From the NCBI RefSeq assembly GCF_040954835.1, contig NC_090698.1, positions 2,478,501 to 2,542,500 on the forward strand: DNA of 64,000 nt, read 5' to 3'. This DNA comes from Lepisosteus oculatus (taxonomy: Eukaryota; Chordata; Actinopteri; Semionotiformes; Lepisosteidae). Every line of letters begins with the position of its first letter. Positions within the stretch are counted from its first letter, which is position 1. Made by a program: the position numbers and the translations under genes. Positions 1 through 23,058 of this stretch are shown here, piece after piece. The notes under the pieces are model-generated. The model saw only the letters and a program-made list of their open reading frames with translations. It was not told where the DNA came from and did no database searches.

Positions 1-559
1 AACTCTGTGACTCAGGGCTTCCCACAGGGCAGATGGGTGCCAGCGGAGTGGCACAGGCCACCAGAGGCCCAGAGAACTGTGGCGCTGGCGAGTGAGACAG
101 CTATGAGGCACGGGCTGTAAGGAAGCGCCACGTCAGAGGTCAGGCTACGCTTCAGCCTGGCCTAGACAGGACAGCTGGCCCAGGCCCAGCCCTGAGCTCC
201 AGCCCTGAACCCTGAACCCCAGCCCACGCTCAAGCCTCAGGCCCATCACCAATCCCCAGCCCTGAACCCAGAAACTTTAGTGTAGTGTTAATAATAAACT
301 GCATTTCTCTAGCACTTCTTATCCCACAGGACAGCAAAACAGGAGGGCATTTGCTTAAGGCGCTACCCCACCACGGGGGGACACTCTTTTCGGAACAGCT
401 GTTCAGTCCAGTCTGTGGCAGGGCTTCAGGACAGTCACTGCGAGGTGTAACCAGTCAAGAATATTACTGTCCCACAGCCATTAGGAAGGACAGGAGGCTA
501 CCTGGCTCATCAAACTTGTTTGCCTGCTGGCTCGTCTGGGGATCTCTCCCTGCACTTTT
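1..559. other. Upstream flank, no gene recognised
   Basis: I see no convincing exon, RNA gene or repeat family here. A stretch around 190-270 contains short C-rich imperfect repeats built on 'ccagccctgaacc'. The short open frames on both strands lack any recognisable protein motif and no neighbouring exon supports them. Confidence 0.4.
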
Positions 560-1030
560 GTGAAAGAGGTCAGTGGATCGGCTCGTTCCACACTCCCACC
601 ACCCTTTGTGTAGCTACGGTGCGGTGACTCTGTGCCTAAGGATCTGTGCCTGTGGCTGGAAGGTTGCCGGTTCGTATCCCGCGGCCGGCAGAGAATTCCT
701 ACTCCGTTGGGCCCCTGAGCAAGACCCTTAACCCCAACTGTTCCAGGGGCGCCGTATAAATGGCTGACCCTGCGCTCTGACCCCCAGCTTCTCTCCCTGC
801 CTGTGTGTCTCATGGAGAGCAAGCTGGGGTCTGCGAAAAGACAGATTCCTAGATGCAAGAGATTGTATAGGGCCAATAAAGTGATCTTATACAGGCTCCC
901 TGTTCTCTGTTTGAAATGCTCTTCCTTGCAGTTTCCACCTGTGTCCCCTGGTTCATGTTTCATTCACAGCTGGTCCTGAAGAAGAGCACCGGACCTCTTC
1001 AGAACTTTGGATACTTGTTGGGTCCTCTTA
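560..1030 (-). repeat. LINE 3'-region fragment split by a SINE
   Basis: Bases 575-612 and about 895-1030 match, in order, a minus-strand repeat also seen whole at 26738-26930 and 44090-44420 (shared blocks 'gttccacactccca', 'ccctttgtgta', 'cctgttctc'). The two halves are separated by the SINE at 619-890, so the SINE jumped into an older element. The family looks like the 3' region of a CR1/L2-type non-LTR retrotransposon. The class is inferred from the text of the repeat, not from a database search. Confidence 0.55.
619..890 (+). repeat. tRNA-derived SINE (V-SINE-like), copy 1
   Basis: The left part carries a Pol III B-box-like block, 'ggttcgtatcc', after a degenerate A box. The centre has the V-SINE-like core 'cccctgagcaagaccctta'. 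The element ends in 'aataaagtgatcttat'. Four other copies occur in this window (15699, 26932, 44463, 48206), which shows it is a dispersed repeat and not a tRNA gene. Confidence 0.8.
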
Positions 1031-2019
1031 CAGGGCTAAAAAGTGTACATTATTTTACTGCTGAGGGCTGGAGTTGGTGTACTTTGGCTGTGAAATAGAA
1101 ATTGCTCTGTCCATGGTGTAAGAACAACTTGTTTCTCTAGAAGCCAGAACCTCTTCCTCCTTTCCTTTATTTGTTTTTTAATTTTTGCACATCAGGTGTT
1201 AGATTGAAGACTTAGCCTCTGGATTTATAGCATTATTTCATTTACAGAACAACCTGGTACTTTGTTCTTAGTAGTTCTGTTAACTTATTTCACTCCATCC
1301 TGCCTTGTATGCTGTGTAAATTCTGAGCCACCCATTGTTTTGAATGTAAATTTCCCAGCTATATAAATACTGTTTCTGATACTGATTGCTGTGTGTATAA
1401 ATACATGCGAGAATTTCCCTTCTCTAGTTCAACAGTAAACACAAGAAAGACACATTGCTCACTTGCAAAGAGAACTATTGAATGACTGACCCCTCACCAC
1501 CGAAGTCTGAATCAGACAGCGGCTGTTTAAAAACGCAATTCATAAGAAATGAATTTTGAAAGGATCTCCATTTTCTTTCCTCTTTTAATTCCTTGCGAAA
1601 CGCAGGCTGGTGTTTACAGTTTCGCTGCTCGGACTGAGTGAAAGCCTGCGTTCATTCGCGGTAACTCTCAGGAAGAGAAGTGAAGTCACAGATAATCTTG
1701 TTTTCCCAGCACTGCGCGTACACTAGCGACATCAGCCTCCAGGGGCTACCTGCAATTTACGTGCATAGTCAACATTTTAAAAACTACATTTCTTAAAGCG
1801 ATATGATCATCACGCTGTGCGCCCAAGACCGGTTACAGAGATAAAATGGTACTTTTTTACCAGCAGGGAGAGCTGAGACAATTAACTTGTACATGATTTG
1901 GGCAACAAAAGATGCCTTCAAGACGACCACCTCTATGTCTTGTTCAGTAAACAGCTGGCTGGCGAAGCGCGGCCGTCTCCCTCTGGTTCAGTTCTCGTCC
2001 CTGTCGATTAATTTAATCG
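1031..2019. other. AKT2 upstream flank
   Basis: AT-rich non-coding sequence between the repeat cluster and the AKT2 CpG-rich promoter. Nothing coding is recognisable on either strand. Confidence 0.4.
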
Positions 2020-2967
2020 ATATTCGTGCGTGCCCAATCCCTTCGGAAGGGGTGCTCCGGCCGACCCCCAGTTTGTGTTTCAATAGGGTGGCTGATATGT
2101 ATACAGTGCGTATATATATATACTGGCGCGCACACACCGAGAGAGAGAGAGAGTCGGTGGAGAAAAAAAAGGGATGTTGCGGCCAACCCCGTCTCAGATC
2201 GTGCAAAGTCAAGCGCTGTGTTATTTCCTGTTTATGCAGGGAGACATACAGGGCCGCCGGGGCTGGAGCGGCGAGTGGAAGGGGCGCACAGTCGGCCTGG
2301 AGGGGTCAGCGGATTGCCGGAGCTGCGGCGCGGGTGGGAGGGGGCAAGAGAAGGGAGAGAGGGAGAGAGACGGGGGGGGACCCGCTCACTCGGTCCTCCG
2401 CCGTGTGTGTATTTTTTTTTTTTCCTCGGCTCGCTCGGCAGTCGGGGCCTGGTGTGCGTATGTCATTTCCTGTTTGTGCTGCGCCGAGTTCCTTTGTGGA
2501 TCTCCAGTAGCCGAACGGGGCCTGGTCCTCTTCGAGCGGCGGGGCTGCGAGCGGAGCGGAATCGGAGAGAAAAAGAACAGAATCCGAACCGAATCCGGGC
2601 GGAGTGAGGGTGTCACGGAGAGGAGAAGACGAAGAGCGGAGGGAAAAAAAGGAGAGAGAGAGTGAGGCGGCGCGGTGGTAGAGGGGGGGGGGAGAGGTTA
2701 ATAAAAGATAATATAAGCGGACCTAACGAGAAGGAGAGGAAAGACGCCAGCGTTTCGGCTGGAGGAGACGGTTACAAAAAAGTCACCTCCCCACCCCTCC
2801 CTCCTTCTCTCTCTCTCTCTCCCCCCTCCTCACCAAACACCCCCCAAAAAATAACCCCAAACTGCACCCCTCGCAGCGGGCAAGTCGGCTCCCGGGTGTC
2901 CACCCGTCGGAGGAGCGCTTGGGGGCGCATGAAGCCGGCGGACCGGGCTGCTCTCCGTCTCCGGAAG
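2020..2967 (+). promoter_or_regulatory. AKT2: AKT2 CpG-rich promoter and non-coding exon 1
   Basis: This block is GC-rich and CpG-rich, with GA and CT tracts. It ends in a strong splice donor: 'ccggaag' followed by 'gtaaga' at 2968. The first coding exon lies 2.7 kb downstream behind its own acceptor, so a non-coding first exon ending at 2967 is the simplest reading. The transcription start cannot be fixed from sequence alone. Two copies of an ETS-like block ('atttcctgttt') lie about 240 bp apart near 2224 and 2464. Confidence 0.6.
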
Positions 2968-5648
2968 GTAAGACACGCCGGCCGTCCCGGGGTGGGGAGC
3001 GAGGGTACAGCCGGTATGTTAACACAACAACAGCAGCAGCAGCAGCAGGAGTCCGTCGCGGTGCCGGTGGTCGGGGGAGGTGGGCACACCTCGGACGTCT
3101 CTGCCGCGCACGTAGGTCAGGTGGATCAGGGCATCAGGCCGCCTGAGCAGATCTGCGGATTTAAAACGTTGTTTTGTTTTCCAATTTGGTGTGTGTGTGT
3201 GTGTCTTATAGATACGGATTATATTGGAGACATTTCGCCTCCGTCCCACGTCGCTCGGTATCGACAGCAACCTTTGACTGGTGCTGAAGTCGAGCTCCGG
3301 GTCACTGTGCGCTGGGTGCTAGTTATGCGCTAGGAATGCAGACCTCGCCACAAATTTCCTACTGGTAAAAATTACACACGGTGGAGGGGGGGATACATTC
3401 ATATGTGAATAGCAGGGTGTATATCACGCCTCTCCTGTCGCCTTTCCCAATACGTTTTTCCATGCGAGCCCTTTGCAGGTGTCGCCATCAATGTATTGGA
3501 GTACCTGCGGCTGGCGAGCTGTGTGGGGGTGTTACACGGTATTTTGCACAAAGATTTTTTTTTTAAATCTAGATGGGCTTGATGTGCGATATGAAAGAAG
3601 GTAAGCTTTATTCACTTATGTTAGTTTAGGAAATCTAAACTGAAAAACAAACTCTGGGGTGCTACCTGTTGCTCTCCTGTGCCCCAGTTCTGGAAGAGGG
3701 AACCGGCCCGCTCCAGAGCGCCGTTCTGCAGTTCACAACATCGGACCGAACGTCCCCCCTCAGCTGGGGGCTTCCCAGACCAGACTTTCAGCTGGGCAGC
3801 GTTTGTTTTTAAAAGTCCCATTAAGTACTGGCAGTTATGCAAACCATACCAGTGAGTCATGTGTCACCAGTTTGAGGTGATGCCTCTAAGGGGGCTCTAT
3901 CAGATACAGTTTGTTCTGAACGCGTTGCTGCTGGCTTCATGTGCTGATTTGCATTTCCAGTCGGTGACGCAGAAACTCCCAGGAATTAGGGCTTTGTCTT
4001 CGGAAGCACTGCTCCGGCTCCAGACCACTGACCTCGTAACTCCTGTGCCTTGGAACCAGGGTCCTGGGATCCGGTCCGGGCCCGAGTCGGGAATGTGGGC
4101 CCGTATCGGACCGCCCTGCGCCAGCAGTACCAGTTGCAGTTCCGGGTTGAGATGCAGCAGCCAGATGTCAAATCTTCTGGACCGGTTTCCAGCAAGAGGG
4201 TTCTCTGTGCGGGCTAGAGGGCTGTGAATGATGAGCGCAGCTTGTCCCAGAGTCTAGCCCGTGTCTGTGCACTCAGGAACGCTCCATTCAGGAATTGTCT
4301 AGGATCTGTCTTTAGTCTTCTTGATGTCTGAGTAGACTTATTTTGCCCCATTCCGGGGGTACAGTTCGGGGATCCGCACCCCATTTGAGGAAAGGGAAGC
4401 AGCAGAGCACCCCGACGCACACCTTCCTAAAAGGTCACGTTTGACCCACTGTTTTTCCCTGTGCATCATGGGTAACGGGTAGAGGAAAAAAGGAACTTAC
4501 AAGTGCCTCTGTAGACAAAGGTAAGGAGAAATGTCAGGGAAAATTCAGGAAGTTCGCTTTGCTTTTGATGTCATATCAAGCCGCTGCGTCAGACCTGTGG
4601 GCAGCTGCTGTGGCTGGAGGGGGAGGGATCCAGATCCAGACCTGCAGTCACTTCGGGTTTTTGTTCCAATCCGAGTCTTCAAACTGTTCTCTTAGACTTC
4701 GGGTTTTTCTTCAGGCCGTTGCTGCTGGTTGCTCAAAATGCTCACCTGGCTTGAATAATTGGGCATTTCTGATTATTCAGAGTAACCTCTATTCTCTTCC
4801 TACCTGTGCTCTCTGCTACAGGGGGTTTTCTAATTTTTTAATTAGCTCGACTAACATAACCAGGCCCCGCTGGTTGAGCTAATTAAATAATTAGAAAACC
4901 CCCTGTAGCCGAGAGCAGAGGTGGAACAGAATCCAGGATTCTCCAGTAATGGAGCTGGGGACCCCTGACCTCTAGGACCTTAAGCTTGAAGGTCAGCTAT
5001 ATCAGACAAGCTGCGTTAGACGTTGCCTTCAGTTGATCTCCAGTAGATCTGGGGGTTCGGAGCTCTGTGCTCCGGTGGGAGCTGAAAATATTCTCGAGCG
5101 GAGTATTTACTCACCGTCGCTCAGATGAAGTTTCGAGTGCGGGTCTTGATGCGGCCGCTGTGTGGTTCGATGCAGGGCCCGGGGCAGATGCTTGTGCAGG
5201 AAGACGCCTCCTCCGCTCAGACGTGCGAAGGCCGCCTCAAAGCCGACAGCCAGGAGGCGATGGTGGGGCGAGCTGGGCGCTGTGGCAGAGGCCGAATTTC
5301 TTCTGTAAATCTCTTGATGTCAACAGGGGTCGCAAACCTATTAAAACGTGCTCATTGCCAGACAGTATCAATTGACTTTTTAATAAGGCTTCAGTCTGAG
5401 CCCCTCCCTCCCCACACTCCTGCCTGCATGTTGCAAAGCCTTGTGCCAATCCTGTGGTGTCCGCGGTGTGTTCAGAACCAGCGCACAACAGACCGCGTGT
5501 CGGGGCGCCGCGGGGCAGGTCCGCCTCGTTGCTCGGAGCTTGCCCGTTGTCCTGGCTGTTTTCCGTCGGGCTGTAGCTGTTCCGCAGGGAGGCCTGGGAA
5601 TGTGCAAGGTTCCCCCCTGAGTCCCTGTCCTGTTTCCTGTGCCCCCAG
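2968..5648 (+). other. AKT2: AKT2 intron 1
   Basis: Non-coding sequence between the exon 1 donor (2968) and the exon 2 acceptor ('tgcccccag' ending at 5648). It holds a short CAG tract near 3030, a TG tract near 3190 and the palindromic element at 4806-4921. I see no further exon. Confidence 0.5.
4806..4921. repeat. Long near-perfect palindrome
   Basis: The left arm, about 4806-4865, and the right arm, about 4868-4921, are reverse complements over roughly 45-50 bases with only small gaps. The shared core reads 'ctacagggggttttctaat' on the left and its complement on the right. The tip pairs 'aaccag' with 'ctggtt'. The transcript would fold into one long hairpin. It may be a palindromic MITE or a small-RNA hairpin; it lies in AKT2 intron 1. 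Confidence 0.75.
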
Positions 5649-5822
5649 GTGCCCTGAGGAAGTGCCAGACGGCGTGTCCATCTCTCTCGGGCGGCAGGAC
5701 GGAGTGGGCGAACGGCGACTGATCGTCTCCCAGCAGTTGCCCCCCCTCCCTCCCTCTGCTGAGCAGCGTGTGGCACCTCGCACCCCTCCCCCTCCCCCCC
5801 GCCCCGAGCCCCAGCCCCCAGC
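5649..5822 (+). other. AKT2: AKT2 exon 2, 5' untranslated part
   Basis: The acceptor 'cctgtgcccccag' ends at 5648, and the exon runs into the start codon at 5823 and on to 5868. The untranslated part is C-rich near its 3' end. The acceptor choice is the best match upstream of the ATG but is not confirmed. Confidence 0.6.
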
Positions 5823-17902
<12,080 letters not shown>

Positions 17903-19680
17903 GCGGGCGGCATGGACAGCCAGCACGGACAGGAGCCATCCAGAGACTGATGGAAACACTCAGAGCAGAGCAGCCCTGTAGCCCTGCCTCACCGGGTACC
18001 ACACTAACGCAGAACAGCCGCCACAGCAACACACACTCACACACACACCCCTGGACTGTCACGCAGCGACATGCACGCCCACAAGCTACACACCTCCCAC
18101 AGACTGCAGGAAGAAATAACCCTTAGCTGAAAAGTTTTTTTTCTTCTTCTTAAGAAAAAAACCCGAAAAAGATAAAATCTATATATTTTTAAACATTTTT
18201 CCGATTGTTACAGTTTTAAAAGCCATATGCAGCGATTTACAAGTGCTCTTTTGGAACTGGCTGTTACCAATAGTATTGAACTGTTCCTCCTGGGTCGCTT
18301 GGAAAGGAGTGGAGGCGGTTGGCCAATTGGTGCCCTCTGATCCCACATGTGTGTGCGTATGTGTGTGTTTGTATATTTATATATTGCTGTAGATGTGTGT
18401 GTATATATCTATACAGATGCACGGTTTTGCCTTTAAAGGAAGAGGGAATTGTGATTTTGCGGGCAGGATTGTCCAGTGCTTCATTTCCAGATGTTGCAGA
18501 CTGGAAACCGCAACACTTGTCTGTCTCATGTCCCCCCCCCCCCCCCTCCCAGCGCCGCAGGGCCACTCGTATGCAGTAGTGTAGCCCAGTCGCCCACTGT
18601 GGGTGGGGGGCGGAGGCAAAGTACGGGGTGTGGGGGGGCTTCAAGAGGTCCCTGCTTGAGTTACACTCACAGTCCCTTATCTGCTACTGTGAATCCAAGA
18701 ATACCCAACCAGCCGTTCCTTGATGGAACCTGGAACACAGTTCTTTAGCTTATTTAATGAAACATAAAATGAGGTTTAGAAAGAGAAACTCAAAGCCAAG
18801 CCCTGCCCCCCCCCCACCCCCCCCACCTCCATGGATTTGCAAAGCCAGATTGAGGACCGCCGGGGAGCAGCCTCGCGACCTGGCGCTGGGGTGTGAAAAC
18901 GGAGTGCTGGATCGTTTTCACTGGGAGACGAGGAGTTACTTCTGCCCGCAAAATAATCGCGCATCCCTGTCCCTGCAGTACCATGATCAGCCACCGGAGG
19001 GCGCAAGTGCAATCAAAGGCCTGCGCTCTCTGAAGCAGGTGGACACCAGCTTGCCAGTACCAATTATGGCACCATAGATCCCACCTTGCACCCATCCCTT
19101 AGCGTGGGGGTTCCACTGTCAAGCAGTGCAGACATTATGACGAACAAAGTGAACTGGTTGGTAGTTTTAGAACCTGCTCTTTCAGATAGGCCCTTTCGTG
19201 GAACATCATCTCAAGGCACTGTACAGCATCATTAGAGGTCTGCAGAAAATTGTCATGAGCTGTGTCAATTAAACAACTAAGAGTTAATGGTCTTACAACT
19301 GAATTTGAAATTGCTAAGCAACCTGTGAGCTTGAGAGTGGGCTGGGAGATCAATCCACAATCGTGGAGAAAGGGGGGATAGAGAGCACGATCTCCCGGGG
19401 TCTCCCAGAGTGCGTCTCCCAGACTTCAGAGACTAATTCTGGGATCTAGGAGAACTGGAGTTTTTTTAGCTTCATAGCAGCTGACGCCAGCCAGGTCTGT
19501 TTCTGTCGGTGGATTTGCTCTCCTGTCAAATATTGTTCTTAAGCTGCTTTTTATTTAGATAAACTCGTTTTGGGGTGCTTACTGCACTTTTCACCTCTGT
19601 CTCTGCCTTCTTTCAAGCCCCTTAAACCCTGCACTCCACACAGCCCTGTGCTGGAGGTTCAGCACAAACTGGAGAAGAGA
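17903..19680 (+). other. AKT2: AKT2 3' untranslated region and flank
   Basis: The region follows the TGA at 17900-17902. It is rich in CA, TG and C-tract simple sequence (18360-18420, 18532-18548, 18806-18828). No canonical AATAAA lies close to the stop; a 'cataaa' at about 18760 could serve. A later AATAAA at 21344-21349 leaves room for a longer UTR. No second gene is recognisable. Confidence 0.5.
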
Positions 19681-20720
19681 TGTATCCCTTACGGACAGCA
19701 CCACCTCCTACAGGAGGGTCAGAGCCAATGGGAGGAGAGGTGTGTCCCTCACTGGCAGCACCGCCCCCAGTGGGAGGGTCAGAGCCAATGGGAGTAGAGG
19801 TGTGTCCCTCACTGGCAGCACCGCCCCCAGTGGGAGGGTCAGAGCCAATGGGAGGAGAGGTGTGTCCCTCACTGGCAGCACCGCCCCCTGCTGGAGGGTC
19901 AGAGCCAATGGGAGGAGAGGTGTGCCCTCCCTGGCAGCACCGCCCCCAGTGGGAGGGTCAGAGCCAATGGGAGGAGAGGTGTGTCCCTCACTGGCAGCAC
20001 CGCCCCCTGCTGGAGGGTCAGAGCCAATGGGAGGAGAGGTGTGCCCTCCCTGGCAGCACCGCCCCCAGTGGGAGGGTCAGAGCCAATGGGAGGAGAGGTG
20101 TGTCCCTCACTGGCAGCACCGCCCCCAGTGGGAGGGTCAGAGCCAATGGGAGGAGAGGTGTGTCCCTCACTGGCAGCACCGCCCCCAGTGGGAGGGTCAG
20201 AGCCAATGGGAGGAGAGGTGTGTCCCTCACTGGCAGCACCACCCCCAGTGGGAGGGTCAGAGCCAATGGGAGGGGAGGTGTGTCCCTTACTGGCAGCACC
20301 GCCCCCAGTGGGAGGGTCAGAGCCAATGGGAGTAGAGGTGTGTCCCTCACTGGCAGCACCGCCCTCAGTGGGAGGGTCAGAGCCAATGGGAGGAGAGGTG
20401 TGTCCCTCACTGGCAGCACCGCCCCCAGTGGGAGGGTCAGAGCCAATGGGAGGAGAGGTGTGCCCTCCCTGGCAGCACCGCCCCCAGTGGGAGGGTCAGA
20501 GCCAATGGGAGTAGAGGTGTGTCCCTCACTGGCAGCACCGCCCCCAGTGGGAGGGTCAGAGCCAATGGGAGGAGAGGTGTGTCCCTCACTGGCAGCACCG
20601 CCCCCAGTGGGAGGGTCAGAGCCAATGGGAGGAGAGGTGTGTCCCTCACAGGCAGCACCGCCCCCAGTGGGAGGGTCAGAGCCAATGGGAGGGGAGGTGT
20701 GTCCCTTACTGGCAGCACAC
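19681..20720. repeat. 60-bp minisatellite, about 17 copies
   Basis: Seventeen full units and one partial unit, mostly 60 bp with three 59-bp variants (starting at 19920, 20039 and 20458). Each unit contains 'gccaatggga', a CCAAT box context, and 'caccgccccc', a GC-box context. Units are nearly identical, which suggests recent expansion or homogenisation. The long frames running through it arise only because the unit is a multiple of three. Two units (motifs at 19879-19894 and 19998-20013) read CCAGCAGGGGGCGGTG on the minus strand, a full CTCF-core match. Confidence 0.95.
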
Positions 20721-22501
20721 TTGCCTGAAGTGCCTAGGAGGCCACAGGGGGCGTTGTGCTGTAGAGAGTCCTGACTGACTGACCCCACCCTGCCCTCATG
20801 GTGCGTGGCCAGCTGTGCCGCTGTGTAATGTAAAGGGGCAGTAGGTTCACTCTAGATAGAGCAGCTCTTGTCTGAACTACATTACCCAGAAAGTGGTGGT
20901 AAGCCATCTGACCCCTCAAAAACCAGGAAGCTGCAGCTCCCTGGGTGGAATGCTTTTTGCCCTTGTCCCCCTGGTGCCATGGTGCGTAGCAAATGGGGGA
21001 AACATTAAGTCAGTGGACGCTCACCTTCGATCACACTAAGCCCTCCCTTATTTCAGCTGCTGATTTGCATCATGAAACCTTATTTTCCGCTGGCTGGCCA
21101 AGTTCCAGATTTCAAGTTCTTACAGAAGTTGGTGGAAGTACTGAATATATAGTGTGAATCGATCACACTACTCATTCGGTACAGGATTCCAGTTAACCCC
21201 TGAAAACCCAGAACAGAAAGTCTCTCTCACGTCGGTCATAATGTCTGCATCTCCTGAACCAGGACCCCAGCGTCGAGCATGGATCACACCAGGCAGCAGT
21301 GCAAGCATCTCCGCCTGGAAATTTGGAACATAAGCAATATTTGAATAAAGGGAATCAAGCTGAGCCCTCCTCATAGAATCAGTAAACTTGTAAAGAATGA
21401 ATTACAATCTTTATCATCCCTTCACTTTAAAAAAAAATGCCTTGAATGCTGTATTAGTTTAGTGATAAGGGCAGAAATTTTGCTTTGTTTTTTTTTTTAG
21501 CTTCATTCGAATGTGACAGCCGTCACGAATGTATCTTTTAATGCTAGTATTGCAAGAGATGTTAATGCAGCTTGTGTCGGGAGGGGGGGGGAGGGGGGTG
21601 GTTGTGGGGCTACAGAGTGGGGGTTCAATCCACTACTTTTTCTTCAGGTTCCTAGAGACTCTGCAAGTGCCCTTTGTAACACCAAGAGCTCTGAACCGTC
21701 AGGCAAGCCTGATGCATCAGCCTGTGGTTGGGAAGGGTGGGGAGGAGTCTCCTATGTTACACAGCTCTCAGTTGGATAAGCCTGTCTTCTATGTGATATA
21801 GCTGTTTATTATTGCATTTTATTATGATGATGATGATGATTATTAAGATCTGTTCCAGTAAAAGTTATTACTGACTGACCGCTGCGAGGTGGCCTGACTC
21901 TTCTGTGCTTGGTTGAAGTCTTGTGTGTGATGGTTGGGGTTCGGCGGGAGGGTGTTTGTGCGTGGAGGCTCGCGGGGCTGACCTGTGGGGGGGGGCGCGG
22001 TCAGCAGGCCGTAATGCAGCTGTGTGTCGCACCACACCTCCCCCCCCGAGGGACACTTCCTCCCGTGCAGCGGGGAGGTGTAGCTCAGCCTGCTACATGC
22101 TTCACAGTGTCGAGTCGAGAAGGGAGCGTCCGCATCTGATCCAGATCCTGCCCTGTAAGGACCCATGGGCTAGGCTGCAGGTAGGTGCACCCTCCCTGGC
22201 CAGAATATTAGGACACCTTCCCCAAGCCAGGTCAAATAACAGACTGGCAGGGCCCGATGAACACAGGACAGTCTAATGCCATCTTCCCAGCCCAGAACAC
22301 TCCCTGGACCCCAGCCCTATTACACACCCCAGGGACAGGGCACGTTCTCACGGCCACCTGCAGGGGAGGCCGTCCTGCTGCAAGAACAGGACAAGACCGA
22401 GCCGCGGCTCGTCCAGGTCCCCCTGGGACACGATAAATAGTGTTTGACGGACCCGTCCCACAGTCTGTGGCATCGGGTCAGATACGTCCTATTTCAGGTG
22501 G
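20721..22501. other. AKT2-CCNP intergenic DNA
   Basis: No exon recognised. It holds a GAT/ATT simple repeat near 21825-21845, G-rich tracts near 21581 and 21987, and a possible poly(A) signal at 21344-21349. A minus-strand frame at 21168-21374 is open but has no motif I know. Confidence 0.4.
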
Positions 22502-22601
22502 GCAGCTGCGTCAGCATGCGTAGGCTGCAAAGGTTTATTCCATGCTGAAAAAAAGAAGAAAACACAATGTTTCGGCCGTGGAGCCTTCTTTAGGTGTGAG
22601 C
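22502..22601 (-). repeat. Dispersed repeat with 'gccgaaacatt' core, copy 1
   Basis: On the minus strand it reads 'gaagaaggctccacggccg', then 'aaacattgtgttttc', ending in 'gcatggaataaacct'. Related copies lie at 30603-30746 and 57888-57983. The layout recalls the ends of fish retroelements, possibly Penelope-like, but the family is not certain. Confidence 0.6.
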
Positions 22602-22779
22602 AAATCTGTCCTATTTCAACCTTCATCCCTGTATCTGGAATGCTATAATTCTCATAAAACGTCCGGTTGGGGAATGAAATAAACTGAGTGAATAACTACA
22701 GTGATAGTATTTTTAGAAAATGGGTATTTCTTTTTGGAGGCACCTCGCCAGGACCAGCAGGCTGAAAATCGCCGGATGG

Positions 22780-23058
22780 GTCGGGGGTCTTCCCCCCCGG
22801 CTCGTCACGGCTGTATTTCTCGCCGCGGCCGCTAGAGGGCGGTGAAGCTCGGGTCCGCCGCGCACGCGTGTCTGGGTCGAGAAAAGGTGTTTGCACACTC
22901 GCGTGCGCGATGGACGATGCTGGACGTCACCTCGACGGTGGAAGGGGGGGTCGGCGGCTCCTCGTTAGGTTCGGCCTCAGTCCTGCGGGTGGTTTGATTT
23001 GGTCTCGACTCGACCCTCCAGAGAAGAATCGCTCCCGGTCCTCTGACACAGCGGCGCC
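22780..23058 (+). promoter_or_regulatory. CCNP: CCNP CpG-rich promoter and 5' UTR
   Basis: A GC- and CpG-rich block directly precedes the start codon at 23059. At 22829-22844 the plus strand reads CCGCTAGAGGGCGGTG, one mismatch from the CTCF core. The transcription start is not defined. Confidence 0.55.

Noticed and set aside
3019-3120. Glutamine run encoded by a CAG tract
   Set aside because: Lies in AKT2 intron 1 after a strong donor; the frame has no supporting exon or motif.
19680-20774. A 364-codon plus-strand frame and a 256-codon minus-strand frame
   Set aside because: Both run through the 60-bp minisatellite. The unit length is divisible by three, so frames stay open by arithmetic; there is no domain or splice context.
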